From: Pararhizobium sp. IMCC21322 | Lineage (GTDB): Bacteria; Pseudomonadota; Alphaproteobacteria; Rhizobiales; GCA-2746425 | Assembly (NCBI RefSeq): GCF_030758295.1 | Contig: NZ_CP132335.1 | Span: 2,518,412 to 2,582,411, forward strand | Length of the DNA: 64,000 nt | Reading direction: 5' to 3' | Shown: in pieces, positions 48,702 through 56,331 of the stretch | Layout: every line of letters starts with the position of its first letter | Numbering within the stretch: position 1 is the first letter of the stretch | Translations under genes and position numbers: made by a program | Notes under the pieces: model-generated | Databases searched by the model: none | Told to the model about the DNA's origin: nothing | Seen by the model: only the letters and a program-made list of their open reading frames with translations

Positions 48702-49178
48702 CTATTCCATCTCTCCATGGACCGCAAACTGCGCCAGATCCGCATCTTGCGGTTTGAGAACGCGAAAACTTTCTTTAACGCCGCTTTCGACAAGTTCACG
48801 TTCGACAATCAGCAAGGTGTTGTCTTCATGATCTTCGCACATCTGGCGCATGTGTTCGATTTCTTCAACGGCAGGACCGCGTGCAGCTTCAAGACTGGGC
48901 GCGCCATAGCGCTGAACAAAATGGACCGAGAGCCTGTCGATCAGATCATCATATTCGCGCTGGCTGATGGCCGTGACAGCCACAAAGGTCGACCGTCCAA
49001 AGCTTTCAAGACCCATCCAGCCATTTGCGAATGCCTGGCGTCCTTTGCCAGTCAGCTCCGCTTCGGTCCAATTGGAAAACTCGAACGCACCAGAAAGCGC
49101 CCATTCATCCAGTTCTGCCGTGTTTTCAAATACATTCAGGTCTGAATCGTCGAAACGAATTGTTCGGGCCAGTTTCAT
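48702..49178 (-). CDS. DUF6505-like protein of the formate dehydrogenase locus
   Basis: The 158-residue soluble protein opens MKLARTIRFDDSDLNVFENT. It has no signal peptide or membrane helix and is acidic, with Trp- and Phe-rich early segments (WALSGAFEFSNWTEAEL) and a helical middle. I relate it to DUF6505 from memory of alphaproteobacterial formate dehydrogenase neighbourhoods. Function unknown. Its start overlaps the stop of the ligase-like gene as ATGA, so it is the last gene of a four-gene coupled operon. Confidence 0.65.
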   Translation of the reverse strand: MKLARTIRFDDSDLNVFENTAELDEWALSGAFEFSNWTEAELTGKGRQAFANGWMGLESFGRSTFVAVTAISQREYDDLIDRLSVHFVQRYGAPSLEAARGPAVEEIEHMRQMCEDHEDNTLLIVERELVESGVKESFRVLKPQDADLAQFAVHGEME

Positions 49179-49903
49179 GCCGTCGCCTCCAACTGTTGGG
49201 TGAGTGGAATGATATGCGTCCTGTCATCATCTTTCAAAAGCATGCCGCCCAACTCATCAAGGCCCATGAAAACGCCTTTACGCGGTATTTCGATTGGCTC
49301 ACCCAGTGAATCGCACTTGCTGCGCCAAGCTGCATGCAATGGCGCAAATCCATCATCCACATAGCGGTTTATCCAGACCAGCGTGTGGCGTGACCAGCCC
49401 TCAATCAACTGCGTGCGGGTAATTTCGCCACAGCCTTCCTCAACCAAAGTGGTTTGATTGGGGCTATCGCCAGGCTCATATTCGTGATCGGGCAAAAGTG
49501 GCAGCTCGATGCCAATGACGATCCAATTGGGTTCCTGATCCGGCTTTGTGGTGTCGGCGGCAATTTTTATGCGGCCGCATAGTCCACCATTGACCTTGAT
49601 CCGGTCTGGCCATTGAAAATGAACAGCCACTTCAGGAGGCGCGAGCGCACCAAGACTGTCACTCAAGCCCAAAAAGGCAGCAAACACGGCACCAATGGCA
49701 GTCTCCAAAGGCTCTTCAGGTGCAAGGACCAGCGCGGCTTTTGCCGTGTTTTTGTCTTCCGACCAAACGATCAATCCCGGATCAATCCCGCGCATGGCCG
49801 AAGAAATCGCCTTGGAAAAGGGGTCAAGATTTGCGCGAAGTGGTTCACCACGAAACATTGGCGGGAACTGCGGCACTTCCGGATCAGGTTGGCCAAGGAT
49901 CAT
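49175..49903 (-). CDS. Biotin/lipoate ligase-like protein with DUF4444 tail
   Basis: The 242-residue product resembles biotin/lipoate protein ligases. It has the fold's central motif, here WPDRIKVNGGLCGRIKI, matching the WPND...KLAGI region of biotin ligases. The catalytic lysine of that motif appears to be replaced (Gly-Leu-Cys-Gly where Lys-Leu-Ala-Gly is usual). A DUF4444-like tail follows (IEIPRKGVFMGLDELGGMLL). It may bind rather than ligate a cofactor, or the chemistry may differ. It overlaps both neighbours by four bases, between mrp and DUF6505. Confidence 0.7.
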   Translation of the reverse strand: MILGQPDPEVPQFPPMFRGEPLRANLDPFSKAISSAMRGIDPGLIVWSEDKNTAKAALVLAPEEPLETAIGAVFAAFLGLSDSLGALAPPEVAVHFQWPDRIKVNGGLCGRIKIAADTTKPDQEPNWIVIGIELPLLPDHEYEPGDSPNQTTLVEEGCGEITRTQLIEGWSRHTLVWINRYVDDGFAPLHAAWRSKCDSLGEPIEIPRKGVFMGLDELGGMLLKDDDRTHIIPLTQQLEATA

Positions 49904-51009
49904 TTCATTGCATCCGATTTCATCAAATTCTCAGCGACATCCCAGAAGGCCTTTGTCTGCGGACTGTCCGGCTTGGCGGCCACAATAGGCGCGCCGCCAT
50001 CGCTGGCAATGCGGATATCCAGATCCAACGGAATTTCGCCCAGAAAGGGAACACCCAGCTTTTCGGCTTCAGCCTTTGCACCGCCATGACCGAATGGATG
50101 ATGCACCGTCTGGCAGGTTGTGCAGACAAAAGACGACATGTTTTCGATAATGCCCAGAATGGGGGTGTTCATTTTCTGAAACATATCGATGCCCTTACGA
50201 GCGTCAATCAGTGCAATGTCCTGAGGCGTCGAGACAATAACGACACCATCGACCTCGGCCTTTTGGCACAGGGTCATCTGCACATCCCCGGTACCGGGTG
50301 GCAAATCGACCAGAAGCACATCAAGACGGCCCCATTGCACTTGTGTAAGCATCTGTTGCAAGGCGCCCATCAGCATTGGACCACGCCAGACAACGGCTTC
50401 ATCTTCACCGGTCATCAGGCCAATCGACATCAGCGTAACGCCGTGGTTGCGCAGGGGCAGGATGATATGACCATCAGGGCTGGATGGCCGTCCGGAAACG
50501 CCCAGCATACGTGGCTGGCTGGGTCCGTACACATCAGCATCCAGCAGACCGACCCGTTTGCCCTGCGCGGCCAGAGCCACAGCCAGATTGGACGACACGG
50601 TTGATTTGCCAACACCGCCCTTGCCAGACGCGATCGCGATGATCCGATCAACGCCGGGCACGCGCTTTGACGCGCCTTCCAAAGGCTTGGGTGCTTTGAT
50701 CGGGAATCCGGGAGGTGCGCTTTTTGGCGCTGCCGCAGCAGGTTTTGCCTGGCCTTCGCCAGAGTGTGCGGTCATCACCACATTTACGGCAACAATACCT
50801 GGGACGGATTTTACCGCTTCCTCCGCCGCTTTGCGCAAGGGTTCCATGGCTGATCCACGGTTGGGATCAACTTCCAGAATGAAGCTGACCCGTTCGCCAT
50901 TGACGCCTAATCCCTGCACCTGGCCTGTGGAGATGATGTCTTTTCCCTGCGCCGGGTCAATAATTTTGGAAAGGGCGGCCCTTACTGCCTCAAGCGTTGG
51001 TTCGCTCAT
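49900..51009 (-). CDS. apbC: Iron-sulfur cluster carrier, Mrp/NBP35 family P-loop ATPase
   Basis: The 369-residue product is an Mrp/ApbC protein, which assembles or carries Fe-S clusters. It has an N-terminal DUF59/MIP18-like domain (VRAALSKIIDPAQGKDIIS), the deviant Walker A IASGKGGVGKSTVSSN, LLDADVYGPSQPRML, and a Cys pair in SFVCTTCQTVHHPFG for cluster binding. This fits maturation of iron-sulfur enzymes such as the nearby formate dehydrogenase. It is coupled by four-base overlaps to DUF6494 upstream and the ligase-like gene downstream. Confidence 0.92.
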   Translation of the reverse strand: MSEPTLEAVRAALSKIIDPAQGKDIISTGQVQGLGVNGERVSFILEVDPNRGSAMEPLRKAAEEAVKSVPGIVAVNVVMTAHSGEGQAKPAAAAPKSAPPGFPIKAPKPLEGASKRVPGVDRIIAIASGKGGVGKSTVSSNLAVALAAQGKRVGLLDADVYGPSQPRMLGVSGRPSSPDGHIILPLRNHGVTLMSIGLMTGEDEAVVWRGPMLMGALQQMLTQVQWGRLDVLLVDLPPGTGDVQMTLCQKAEVDGVVIVSTPQDIALIDARKGIDMFQKMNTPILGIIENMSSFVCTTCQTVHHPFGHGGAKAEAEKLGVPFLGEIPLDLDIRIASDGGAPIVAAKPDSPQTKAFWDVAENLMKSDAMK

Positions 51010-51218
51010 TGAGTATCCATCAGGGCGATGTCACCTTCGACCACATGCTCAAGTTCGACGCCTTCGAGCGTCAGAACCATGCGCGCTTTCAATGGTCCGT
51101 CCCCCAGTGAGCCAGCATCTCTGGCCGTACGGACTGCTTCCTCTATTTCCTGTTGAGAGGTCACGCCTACCTTCTTCAGAAATTTGCGAAGGGACATATT
51201 GAAGGCTTCATTGTCCAT
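51006..51218 (-). CDS. DUF6494-like small protein
   Basis: A 70-residue protein, MDNEAFNMSLRKFLKKVGVT, then SQQEIEEAVRTARDAGSLG and a mixed end (LKARMVLTLEGVELEHVVEG). No membrane helix or metal motif. I link it to DUF6494, again from memory of such loci. The frame extends to 51353 but only the ATG at 51218 gives a family-like start. It leads the operon DUF6494-mrp-ligase-DUF6505, and a perfect inverted repeat sits just upstream (51240-51258). Confidence 0.65.
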   Translation of the reverse strand: MDNEAFNMSLRKFLKKVGVTSQQEIEEAVRTARDAGSLGDGPLKARMVLTLEGVELEHVVEGDIALMDTQ

Positions 51219-51239
51219 GCTGGTCTCCCTGTTTATATG

Positions 51240-51258
51240 GGTGCAATTGGTTTGCACC
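51240..51258. promoter_or_regulatory. Perfect inverted repeat between divergent DUF6494 and cytochrome genes
   Basis: GGTGCAA (51240-51246) and TTGCACC (51252-51258) form 7-base arms around TTGGT. It lies 21 bases upstream of the DUF6494 start (minus strand) and 80 bases from the divergent cytochrome gene (plus strand). It has no T-run, so an operator for one or both genes is plausible. Confidence 0.45.
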
Positions 51259-51338
51259 TCAAATGGCTGCGTCACTTGTTTTCTTGCACAGCACATTTCT
51301 CTGCGATTAAGGTGTAGCGAATATCCAGGGAGAGGGAA

Positions 51339-52124
51339 ATGCCTGTCAAACATCTGATAGGAAGTCTTTTGATATCCGCGTTAGCTGTTTTGGGGCTAAA
51401 GCTGCCCATCGTCGTTGCGCAGGAAGCTGATCTGCGACTGATTGTCCCGGATCACCTGATCGAAAGCGGTCTCGCACAACATTTGTTTCCGAGGTTTCGC
51501 TTCAAGACTCGAATTCGGGTTGAGGCGATTCTGGAAGGGGAAAATGGCGCTGCAAGCCTGCTGCCCGAAGCCGGCGATGGTATCGCTGTCATGAGTTCAG
51601 CGGATGGCGTGCCGTATCATCTGGTATCAATCTCTGCCGACCCGGCCCAACAGGAGAAAATTGCCAAATTGCTGGACTGGCTGCAAAGCGGTCCGGGGCG
51701 AGCGGCGATTGAAAGTTTCAAACCAGACGGCAGTCAATTGTTCACGCCGGGTGCCAAAAAAATTATCGAAGAAGTGAAAATTGAAATTGAAGGCGATGCA
51801 AATCTTGGCTCAAAACTTGCCTTGTTGCATTGTGGTCGATGTCATGTTGTCGACAGCCGCAATCCCTTTGGCGGCATTGGCTCAACGCCTTCTTTTGGTG
51901 CGCTGAAAACGCTCCCGGATTGGCCCGAAAGCTTCGCCGCTTTCTGGACCATCAATCCGCATCCCGCGTTTACCCAGATTGAAGGCATCACCGAACCGTT
52001 TGATCCCGCACGCCCGTCGCCTATCGCACCTCTCGTCATGACAATCGAGGAAGTTGAGGCAATCGCCTCGTTCGTTTCAAAAATGCCGACGAAAGATTTG
52101 GGGGGCACTGTTGAGGCCCGATAA
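51339..52124 (+). CDS. Periplasmic protein: shortened TupA-like domain joined to mono-haem cytochrome c
   Basis: The 261-residue product has a signal peptide (ALAVLGLKLPIVVAQE) and two parts. Residues ~30-135 look like the two ends of a tungstate-binding protein (TupA) with its middle missing. They start DLRLIVPDHLIESGLAQHL and end LDWLQSGPGRAAIESFKPDG followed by SQLFTP, close in pattern to TupA's last conserved region. Residues ~150-261 hold one haem motif, LLHCGRCHVVD (CGRCH), and a likely Met ligand in PLVMTIEEVEAIASFVSKMP. I infer electron transfer next to the molybdenum/tungsten formate dehydrogenase. The TupA link is by eye only. A ribosome site GGGAGAGGGA precedes the ATG. Confidence 0.7.
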   Translation: MPVKHLIGSLLISALAVLGLKLPIVVAQEADLRLIVPDHLIESGLAQHLFPRFRFKTRIRVEAILEGENGAASLLPEAGDGIAVMSSADGVPYHLVSISADPAQQEKIAKLLDWLQSGPGRAAIESFKPDGSQLFTPGAKKIIEEVKIEIEGDANLGSKLALLHCGRCHVVDSRNPFGGIGSTPSFGALKTLPDWPESFAAFWTINPHPAFTQIEGITEPFDPARPSPIAPLVMTIEEVEAIASFVSKMPTKDLGGTVEAR

Positions 52125-52288
52125 GTGTTTTTAAAATTGGTCACATCTTTTGGGTGAAACGGTTCTGAATAATCATATCAATCGACGGGTCTTGGACTGT
52201 TCGTGTTTGCCCCAGAATCAGATTAAGTAATCTTGCTGTCATGCCGAACCGGCAGAAACTGGCTATTCATCAACCTGTAGGGAAACGG

Positions 52289-52420
52289 ATGTTGTTCAAA
52301 GACACCCCTGAGTTTGCCCATGTCATGGGCGCTAGTCCGTCCCACAAAGCAAATGACAATCGGTCCAGAATGACCATTCAAACCATGGCGGTTTACTTCA
52401 GCGAAGCTGCATGGCGATGA
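52289..52420 (+). CDS. 43-residue small ORF coupled to ackA
   Basis: A short frame from ATG 52289 to TGA 52420 encodes 43 residues (start MLFKDTPEFAHVMGASPSHK, end VYFSEAAWR). It has a good ribosome site, AGGGAA, about 7 bases upstream. Its stop overlaps the ackA ATG at 52417 as ATGA, the same coupling used elsewhere in this locus. I do not recognise a family. It may be a real small protein, a leader peptide, or the coding remnant of an older gene. Confidence 0.5.
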   Translation: MLFKDTPEFAHVMGASPSHKANDNRSRMTIQTMAVYFSEAAWR

Positions 52421-53583
52421 CAGGCATCCTTATCCTGAACACCGGCTCCTCGTCGCTGAAATTTGGTCTGTATCGAGCGTCTTTGGAACCAGAGATGTTG
52501 GTGGACGGGCAGGTGGACAGGATCGGGCTGGCTGCCCGATTGAGTGTCAAAAGTGATGCTTCCACATTTGATCAACCCGTTACCGCTGCAACCCATTCTG
52601 AAGCATTGGCCGTCGTTTTAAAAGCCCTGGAATCACATCGGGAAGGTTTGGAGATTGTCGGAATTGGCCACCGCATCGTCCATGGAGGCGTCCATTTTAC
52701 GGAACCCGCCGTTTTGACACCTTCGACCATTGAGGCTTTGCAAAAACTCTGCCCGTTGGCCCCACTGCATCAACCCCACAATCTGGCTGGTGTGGAAATG
52801 GCGCGTAAGGCGTTTCCGGACGCCGTGCAGATCGGCTGTTTCGATACATCCTTCCACCGCAGCCATCCATGGGTCAACGACACGTTTGCATTGCCACGCT
52901 TTTTTTATGATCAGGGCGTCCGCCGTTACGGGTTTCATGGGTTGAGTTACGATTACATCACCGGCGTTCTTGCCAGGGACTATCCGGAGTTGCATCAGGG
53001 CCGTGTTGTGGTCGCGCATTTGGGAAATGGCGCGTCCATGTGCGCCATAAAAGCTGGCAGAAGCATTGGCTCGACTATGGGATTCACGGCGCTGGATGGA
53101 TTGCCGATGGGCACGCGCTGCGGTCAGCTTGACCCTGGCGTTGTGCTTTACATGATGCAGCAAAATGGCATGAGCCCAGAGGACGTGAACAACCTTCTAT
53201 ACACGCGCAGCGGGCTTTTGGGCCTGTCCGGGCAATCCAGCGATATGCGCAGCCTGTTAGCGTCAGAAAATCCACAAGCCGCTGAAGCAATTGACTATTA
53301 TGTGTTTCGTGCGCGGCGTGAAATTGGCGCCATGACCGCTGTACTCAGCGGCTTGGACGCGTTGGTGTTTTGTGGTGGCATTGGTGAGAACGCAGCTGTG
53401 ATCCGGGAGAGGATTGTCGATGGTCTGGACTATCTGGGCCTCTCTGTAGATCAGGCTCAAAACCAGGAAAATGCCCATGACATAGGAAATGGTGCAACAC
53501 GCCTGATGGTTATTCCCACAGATGAGGAGCGCATTATTGCGCGCGCTGTTCAGGCACATTTGCCATCTGCCCCTGAGGCTTAA
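52417..53583 (+). CDS. ackA: Acetate/propionate kinase
   Basis: AckA interconverts acetyl phosphate and ATP with acetate. The 388-residue product starts MTGILILNTGSSSLKFGLY, the N-terminal family motif, and carries GHRIVHGG, CFDTSFH, RRYGFHGLSYDYI, the phosphate motif HLGNGASMCAI, and FCGGIGENA. ATG 52417 is chosen because it couples (ATGA) to the small frame 52289-52420; ATG 52411 is an alternative. No phosphotransacetylase or phosphoketolase gene lies nearby, so its acetyl-phosphate source is unknown. It ends 40 bases before the converging histidine phosphatase. Confidence 0.95.
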   Translation: MTGILILNTGSSSLKFGLYRASLEPEMLVDGQVDRIGLAARLSVKSDASTFDQPVTAATHSEALAVVLKALESHREGLEIVGIGHRIVHGGVHFTEPAVLTPSTIEALQKLCPLAPLHQPHNLAGVEMARKAFPDAVQIGCFDTSFHRSHPWVNDTFALPRFFYDQGVRRYGFHGLSYDYITGVLARDYPELHQGRVVVAHLGNGASMCAIKAGRSIGSTMGFTALDGLPMGTRCGQLDPGVVLYMMQQNGMSPEDVNNLLYTRSGLLGLSGQSSDMRSLLASENPQAAEAIDYYVFRARREIGAMTAVLSGLDALVFCGGIGENAAVIRERIVDGLDYLGLSVDQAQNQENAHDIGNGATRLMVIPTDEERIIARAVQAHLPSAPEA

Positions 53584-53623
53584 CCAATCTCACCTTACCT
53601 TGAGCTTTGGCAGCGGGACGGGC

Positions 53624-54202
53624 TTAAAGCTCTTCCATTGGCAGCCAGTGGTGAATCGGGTGCCGGGTTGCCAGATCGATTTTAAAGAAGTTACCGCCGC
53701 CAGCAGGTTGATCGAATGCGCGCGAGATCGGCACGCTTGCAAAATAGCAATAAAGCAGCGTTCCAACACCGCCATGCCCCACAATCAGCAGATCGCCCGC
53801 ACCGTGGTCTTGGATGGCTGATATCACCTCGGTGACAATTCGGCCTTGGGCATCAATGGCGCGTTCCCAGCCATCAATACTTTGATGAGGGCGTTCAAAG
53901 AATCGGTTTGCAGTGTCTTCAAAAACGTCGGGAGACAAAAACCCCGTCGCACTGCGGTCATTCTCATGAGTGGCTGGCCGCTCTTGGACTTTCAGCTTTA
54001 ATGGCCTTGCCAGCATGTCTGCGGTTTCAACGGCTTTTCGTTCTGAACTGCTGATAATCGACGTGGTGCTCTGCAGTGAATGCGAATGGCTAACGCTTTC
54101 GGTTCGCGATCTGCCAATGTCCGAAAGACCCCAATCCGGTACCGCAACTGCCGGGTCCACCCGCACCTGTGGGTGCGAGAGATAGCGCAACACACCTGAC
54201 AC
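53624..54202 (-). CDS. Histidine phosphatase family protein, RHG motif altered
   Basis: The 192-residue product has the histidine phosphatase fold. The catalytic N-terminal motif reads YLSHPQV instead of the usual RHG, so the Arg is lost but the His is kept. The second catalytic region is intact as LLIVGHGGVGTLLY, and ISSSERKAVETAD matches the conserved SxxxRAxqTA segment. Phosphatase activity is not certain, since the changed Arg normally binds phosphate. It starts at GTG 54202, 12 bases after the polyferredoxin stop on the same strand. Confidence 0.78.
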   Translation of the reverse strand: MSGVLRYLSHPQVRVDPAVAVPDWGLSDIGRSRTESVSHSHSLQSTTSIISSSERKAVETADMLARPLKLKVQERPATHENDRSATGFLSPDVFEDTANRFFERPHQSIDGWERAIDAQGRIVTEVISAIQDHGAGDLLIVGHGGVGTLLYCYFASVPISRAFDQPAGGGNFFKIDLATRHPIHHWLPMEEL

Positions 54203-54214
54203 GATGGTAGTTCC

Positions 54215-56206
54215 CTATTCCGTATCGTCCAGTTTACCAGCCAGATAGTCGTCTGTTGTGCGGATTTTAGGCCGCTCACCAGCCTGGAACGGTGAGTTGT
54301 CGCCGTGATATTGCGCTCTCACGCGGCAGTCATCGCACATCTGAATAAGCTTGGAATTGTCGGAATTTGTATACATCCAGTGTTTGCCCTCAAGCTTCTC
54401 AACCACTTTGTTGATCGTGCTTTTGACACCAAACGGCTTACCGCATTCGATGCACTCGAACGGCTCTTCCTCATGCAGCATTTGCGGAATGATTGCTTGC
54501 TTGGAAAGGTTCAGTTGGGGCTTCAGAGTGATTGCGCTCTCCGGACACGTGCTTTTGCAAATGCCACACTGCAGGCAGGCGCTTTCCTGAAAATTCACCG
54601 CCGGACGGTCAGCATGATCTGTCAGAGCCCCCACGGGACACAGAGAAATGCAGGACAGGCAAAGCGTACAAAGCTCTTTGTCAATTACGACAGCGCCATA
54701 GGGTGCGCCTTCCGGCAATTCGATAGGCGCTTCGACGTGCGGCGACAAAGTCGCAGAAGCAAGCCGGGTCACATCACGGCGGCTGCCAAGCGGCAGGATA
54801 GGTTCCACCTTGATCGGCTCGATCGGGCGATCATACAAAATAGCTTCCAGATCGTCCGGAGCTTCAGGGCGCAGCAAGCGCACCAACTCGGGATTGTGGC
54901 CACCACCTTCAAGAATTGCGCGCGCGATTTCAATCTCTGTTTCCGGCGCAGTCAGATCCGTTTTCGGCCCGGCCAACAGCAATGCTTCGGTGAAACCAAC
55001 GCCCATCGCCGCAATTAGCTCTGCATGCCCCACGCCCTCGACATTGGAGACGTCCACCGGAATAACATCGGCCGGTAAACCACGCCCAAAACGCGCAGAG
55101 AGGCGGATCATTTCCCCACCATGTTCCTCGTCATGGAACAGAACTCTGGGCGATACCCCGCCGGCATCCCGAAATGTCTGTGAAAGGATTCGCAGGCGAC
55201 GGAACAGGTAATCAACTGAAGGATCATCATAGCTGGCAGCGCCAGAAGGGCAGACCGCTGCACATGCGCCGCAACCGGCACAGATGTTTTCGTCGATGAA
55301 GACAACATCTCCCGCAGGCGAAATAGCGCCCGTCGGGCAAATGTTCAGACACTTGTTACAGCCGGTTTGCTGCGCCCGCGAATGGGCACAGATCGATGGG
55401 TCGAAACGAATGTAGAGAGGTTTTTCAAACGTCCCCACCATTTGCGACGCGTCAAAAATAGCGCGTTCAACACCCAGCTTGTCATTTGGATCAGCATGGA
55501 AATAACCATCACGTTTTTCCGGCGCCGGAAACAGCGGTGCCTGGCCACTGATATCCAGTATGATATCGCACCGTGAACGGGCACCATCTTTAGGCGCAAG
55601 AAATCCCGGATCGCCGCGCCCGGTGCGTTGCATGGGGGCGTACTGATCAACAATCACCTCAAACTTGCCAATTGTTCCACTGGCCTTGGAAATGTTTCCG
55701 ATCGCAAGATCATAGCTGTTGACCGGACGCACAAAGTCCGGTGCTTCTGTCATAATGCAGGTGACTGCCAACACATCAGAGAGGCGTTTAGCCGCAGTCA
55801 GGGCGGTCTCATCAGCGCCGAGAATCAAACAAACCCCCTCAGAGGTCACATCCCTGGAGGGCGTCTGCGGGCGTGGGAGTGCTATTTCTGCAAGCAGAGC
55901 TGCCTGTTTTGGAATGGCATTTTCGTCGTCTGTCCAGCCTGCACGGTCGCGAATATCAACCGTCTGCAAACGTTCGCTTGCACCAAGCTCCTCAGCAAGG
56001 TTTTCAAAGAAATCAGCCTCTTGGCGGCATGCAATTGTTACATCGCCACCCTCTGACAAGGCATCAGTGGCCACTTGAACCTGGTCGGTGCACAAAAAGC
56101 TGCACGCTGTTACGCCCTCAACACCTGCGGCTTTACCCAGAGTTTCAGGATTAAGCGCCATGGACCCGGCGCAATCGCAGACCAGCAGTCGTTTTATATC
56201 CGGCAT
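54215..56206 (-). CDS. 663-residue polyferredoxin (4Fe-4S) protein
   Basis: A long soluble iron-sulfur protein of the type found beside alphaproteobacterial formate dehydrogenases. The N-terminal third has VCDCAGSM and then ILGADETALTAAKRL. Two ferredoxin pairs follow: CNKCLNICPTGAI with CAGCGACAAVCPSGA, and later CTLCLSCISLCPVGAL with CLQCGICKSTCPESAI. A final Cys set is CIECGKPFG and CDDCRVRAQ, perhaps for another metal site. So four 4Fe-4S clusters are likely. No membrane segment or signal, so it works in the cytoplasm, probably in electron supply or maturation. It diverges from DUF3305 and is followed by the histidine phosphatase. Confidence 0.85.
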   Translation of the reverse strand: MPDIKRLLVCDCAGSMALNPETLGKAAGVEGVTACSFLCTDQVQVATDALSEGGDVTIACRQEADFFENLAEELGASERLQTVDIRDRAGWTDDENAIPKQAALLAEIALPRPQTPSRDVTSEGVCLILGADETALTAAKRLSDVLAVTCIMTEAPDFVRPVNSYDLAIGNISKASGTIGKFEVIVDQYAPMQRTGRGDPGFLAPKDGARSRCDIILDISGQAPLFPAPEKRDGYFHADPNDKLGVERAIFDASQMVGTFEKPLYIRFDPSICAHSRAQQTGCNKCLNICPTGAISPAGDVVFIDENICAGCGACAAVCPSGAASYDDPSVDYLFRRLRILSQTFRDAGGVSPRVLFHDEEHGGEMIRLSARFGRGLPADVIPVDVSNVEGVGHAELIAAMGVGFTEALLLAGPKTDLTAPETEIEIARAILEGGGHNPELVRLLRPEAPDDLEAILYDRPIEPIKVEPILPLGSRRDVTRLASATLSPHVEAPIELPEGAPYGAVVIDKELCTLCLSCISLCPVGALTDHADRPAVNFQESACLQCGICKSTCPESAITLKPQLNLSKQAIIPQMLHEEEPFECIECGKPFGVKSTINKVVEKLEGKHWMYTNSDNSKLIQMCDDCRVRAQYHGDNSPFQAGERPKIRTTDDYLAGKLDDTE

Positions 56207-56280
56207 CGATCAACCCCAACATATCCAAATTGCGAATTGCGTATCATATCGCGGCGATGCAATCTCTAGACTCGGATTTT

Positions 56281-56311
56281 TTGCAAATTTATAGTTTCGC
56301 CAGCCTATAGT
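56281..56311 (+). promoter_or_regulatory. Possible promoter of the DUF3305-fdh operon
   Basis: TTGCAA (56281-56286) and TATAGT (56306-56311) lie in the 125-base divergent gap before DUF3305. The 19-base spacer is longer than ideal, so the assignment is weak; an activator-dependent promoter would fit. Confidence 0.25.
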
Positions 56312-56331
56312 GATGTCGACGACAACGACAA

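Noticed and set aside
49720-50604. 294-codon open frame on the plus strand across the ligase-like and mrp genes
   Set aside because: Both genes on the minus strand are supported by motifs and overlaps; this frame has none.
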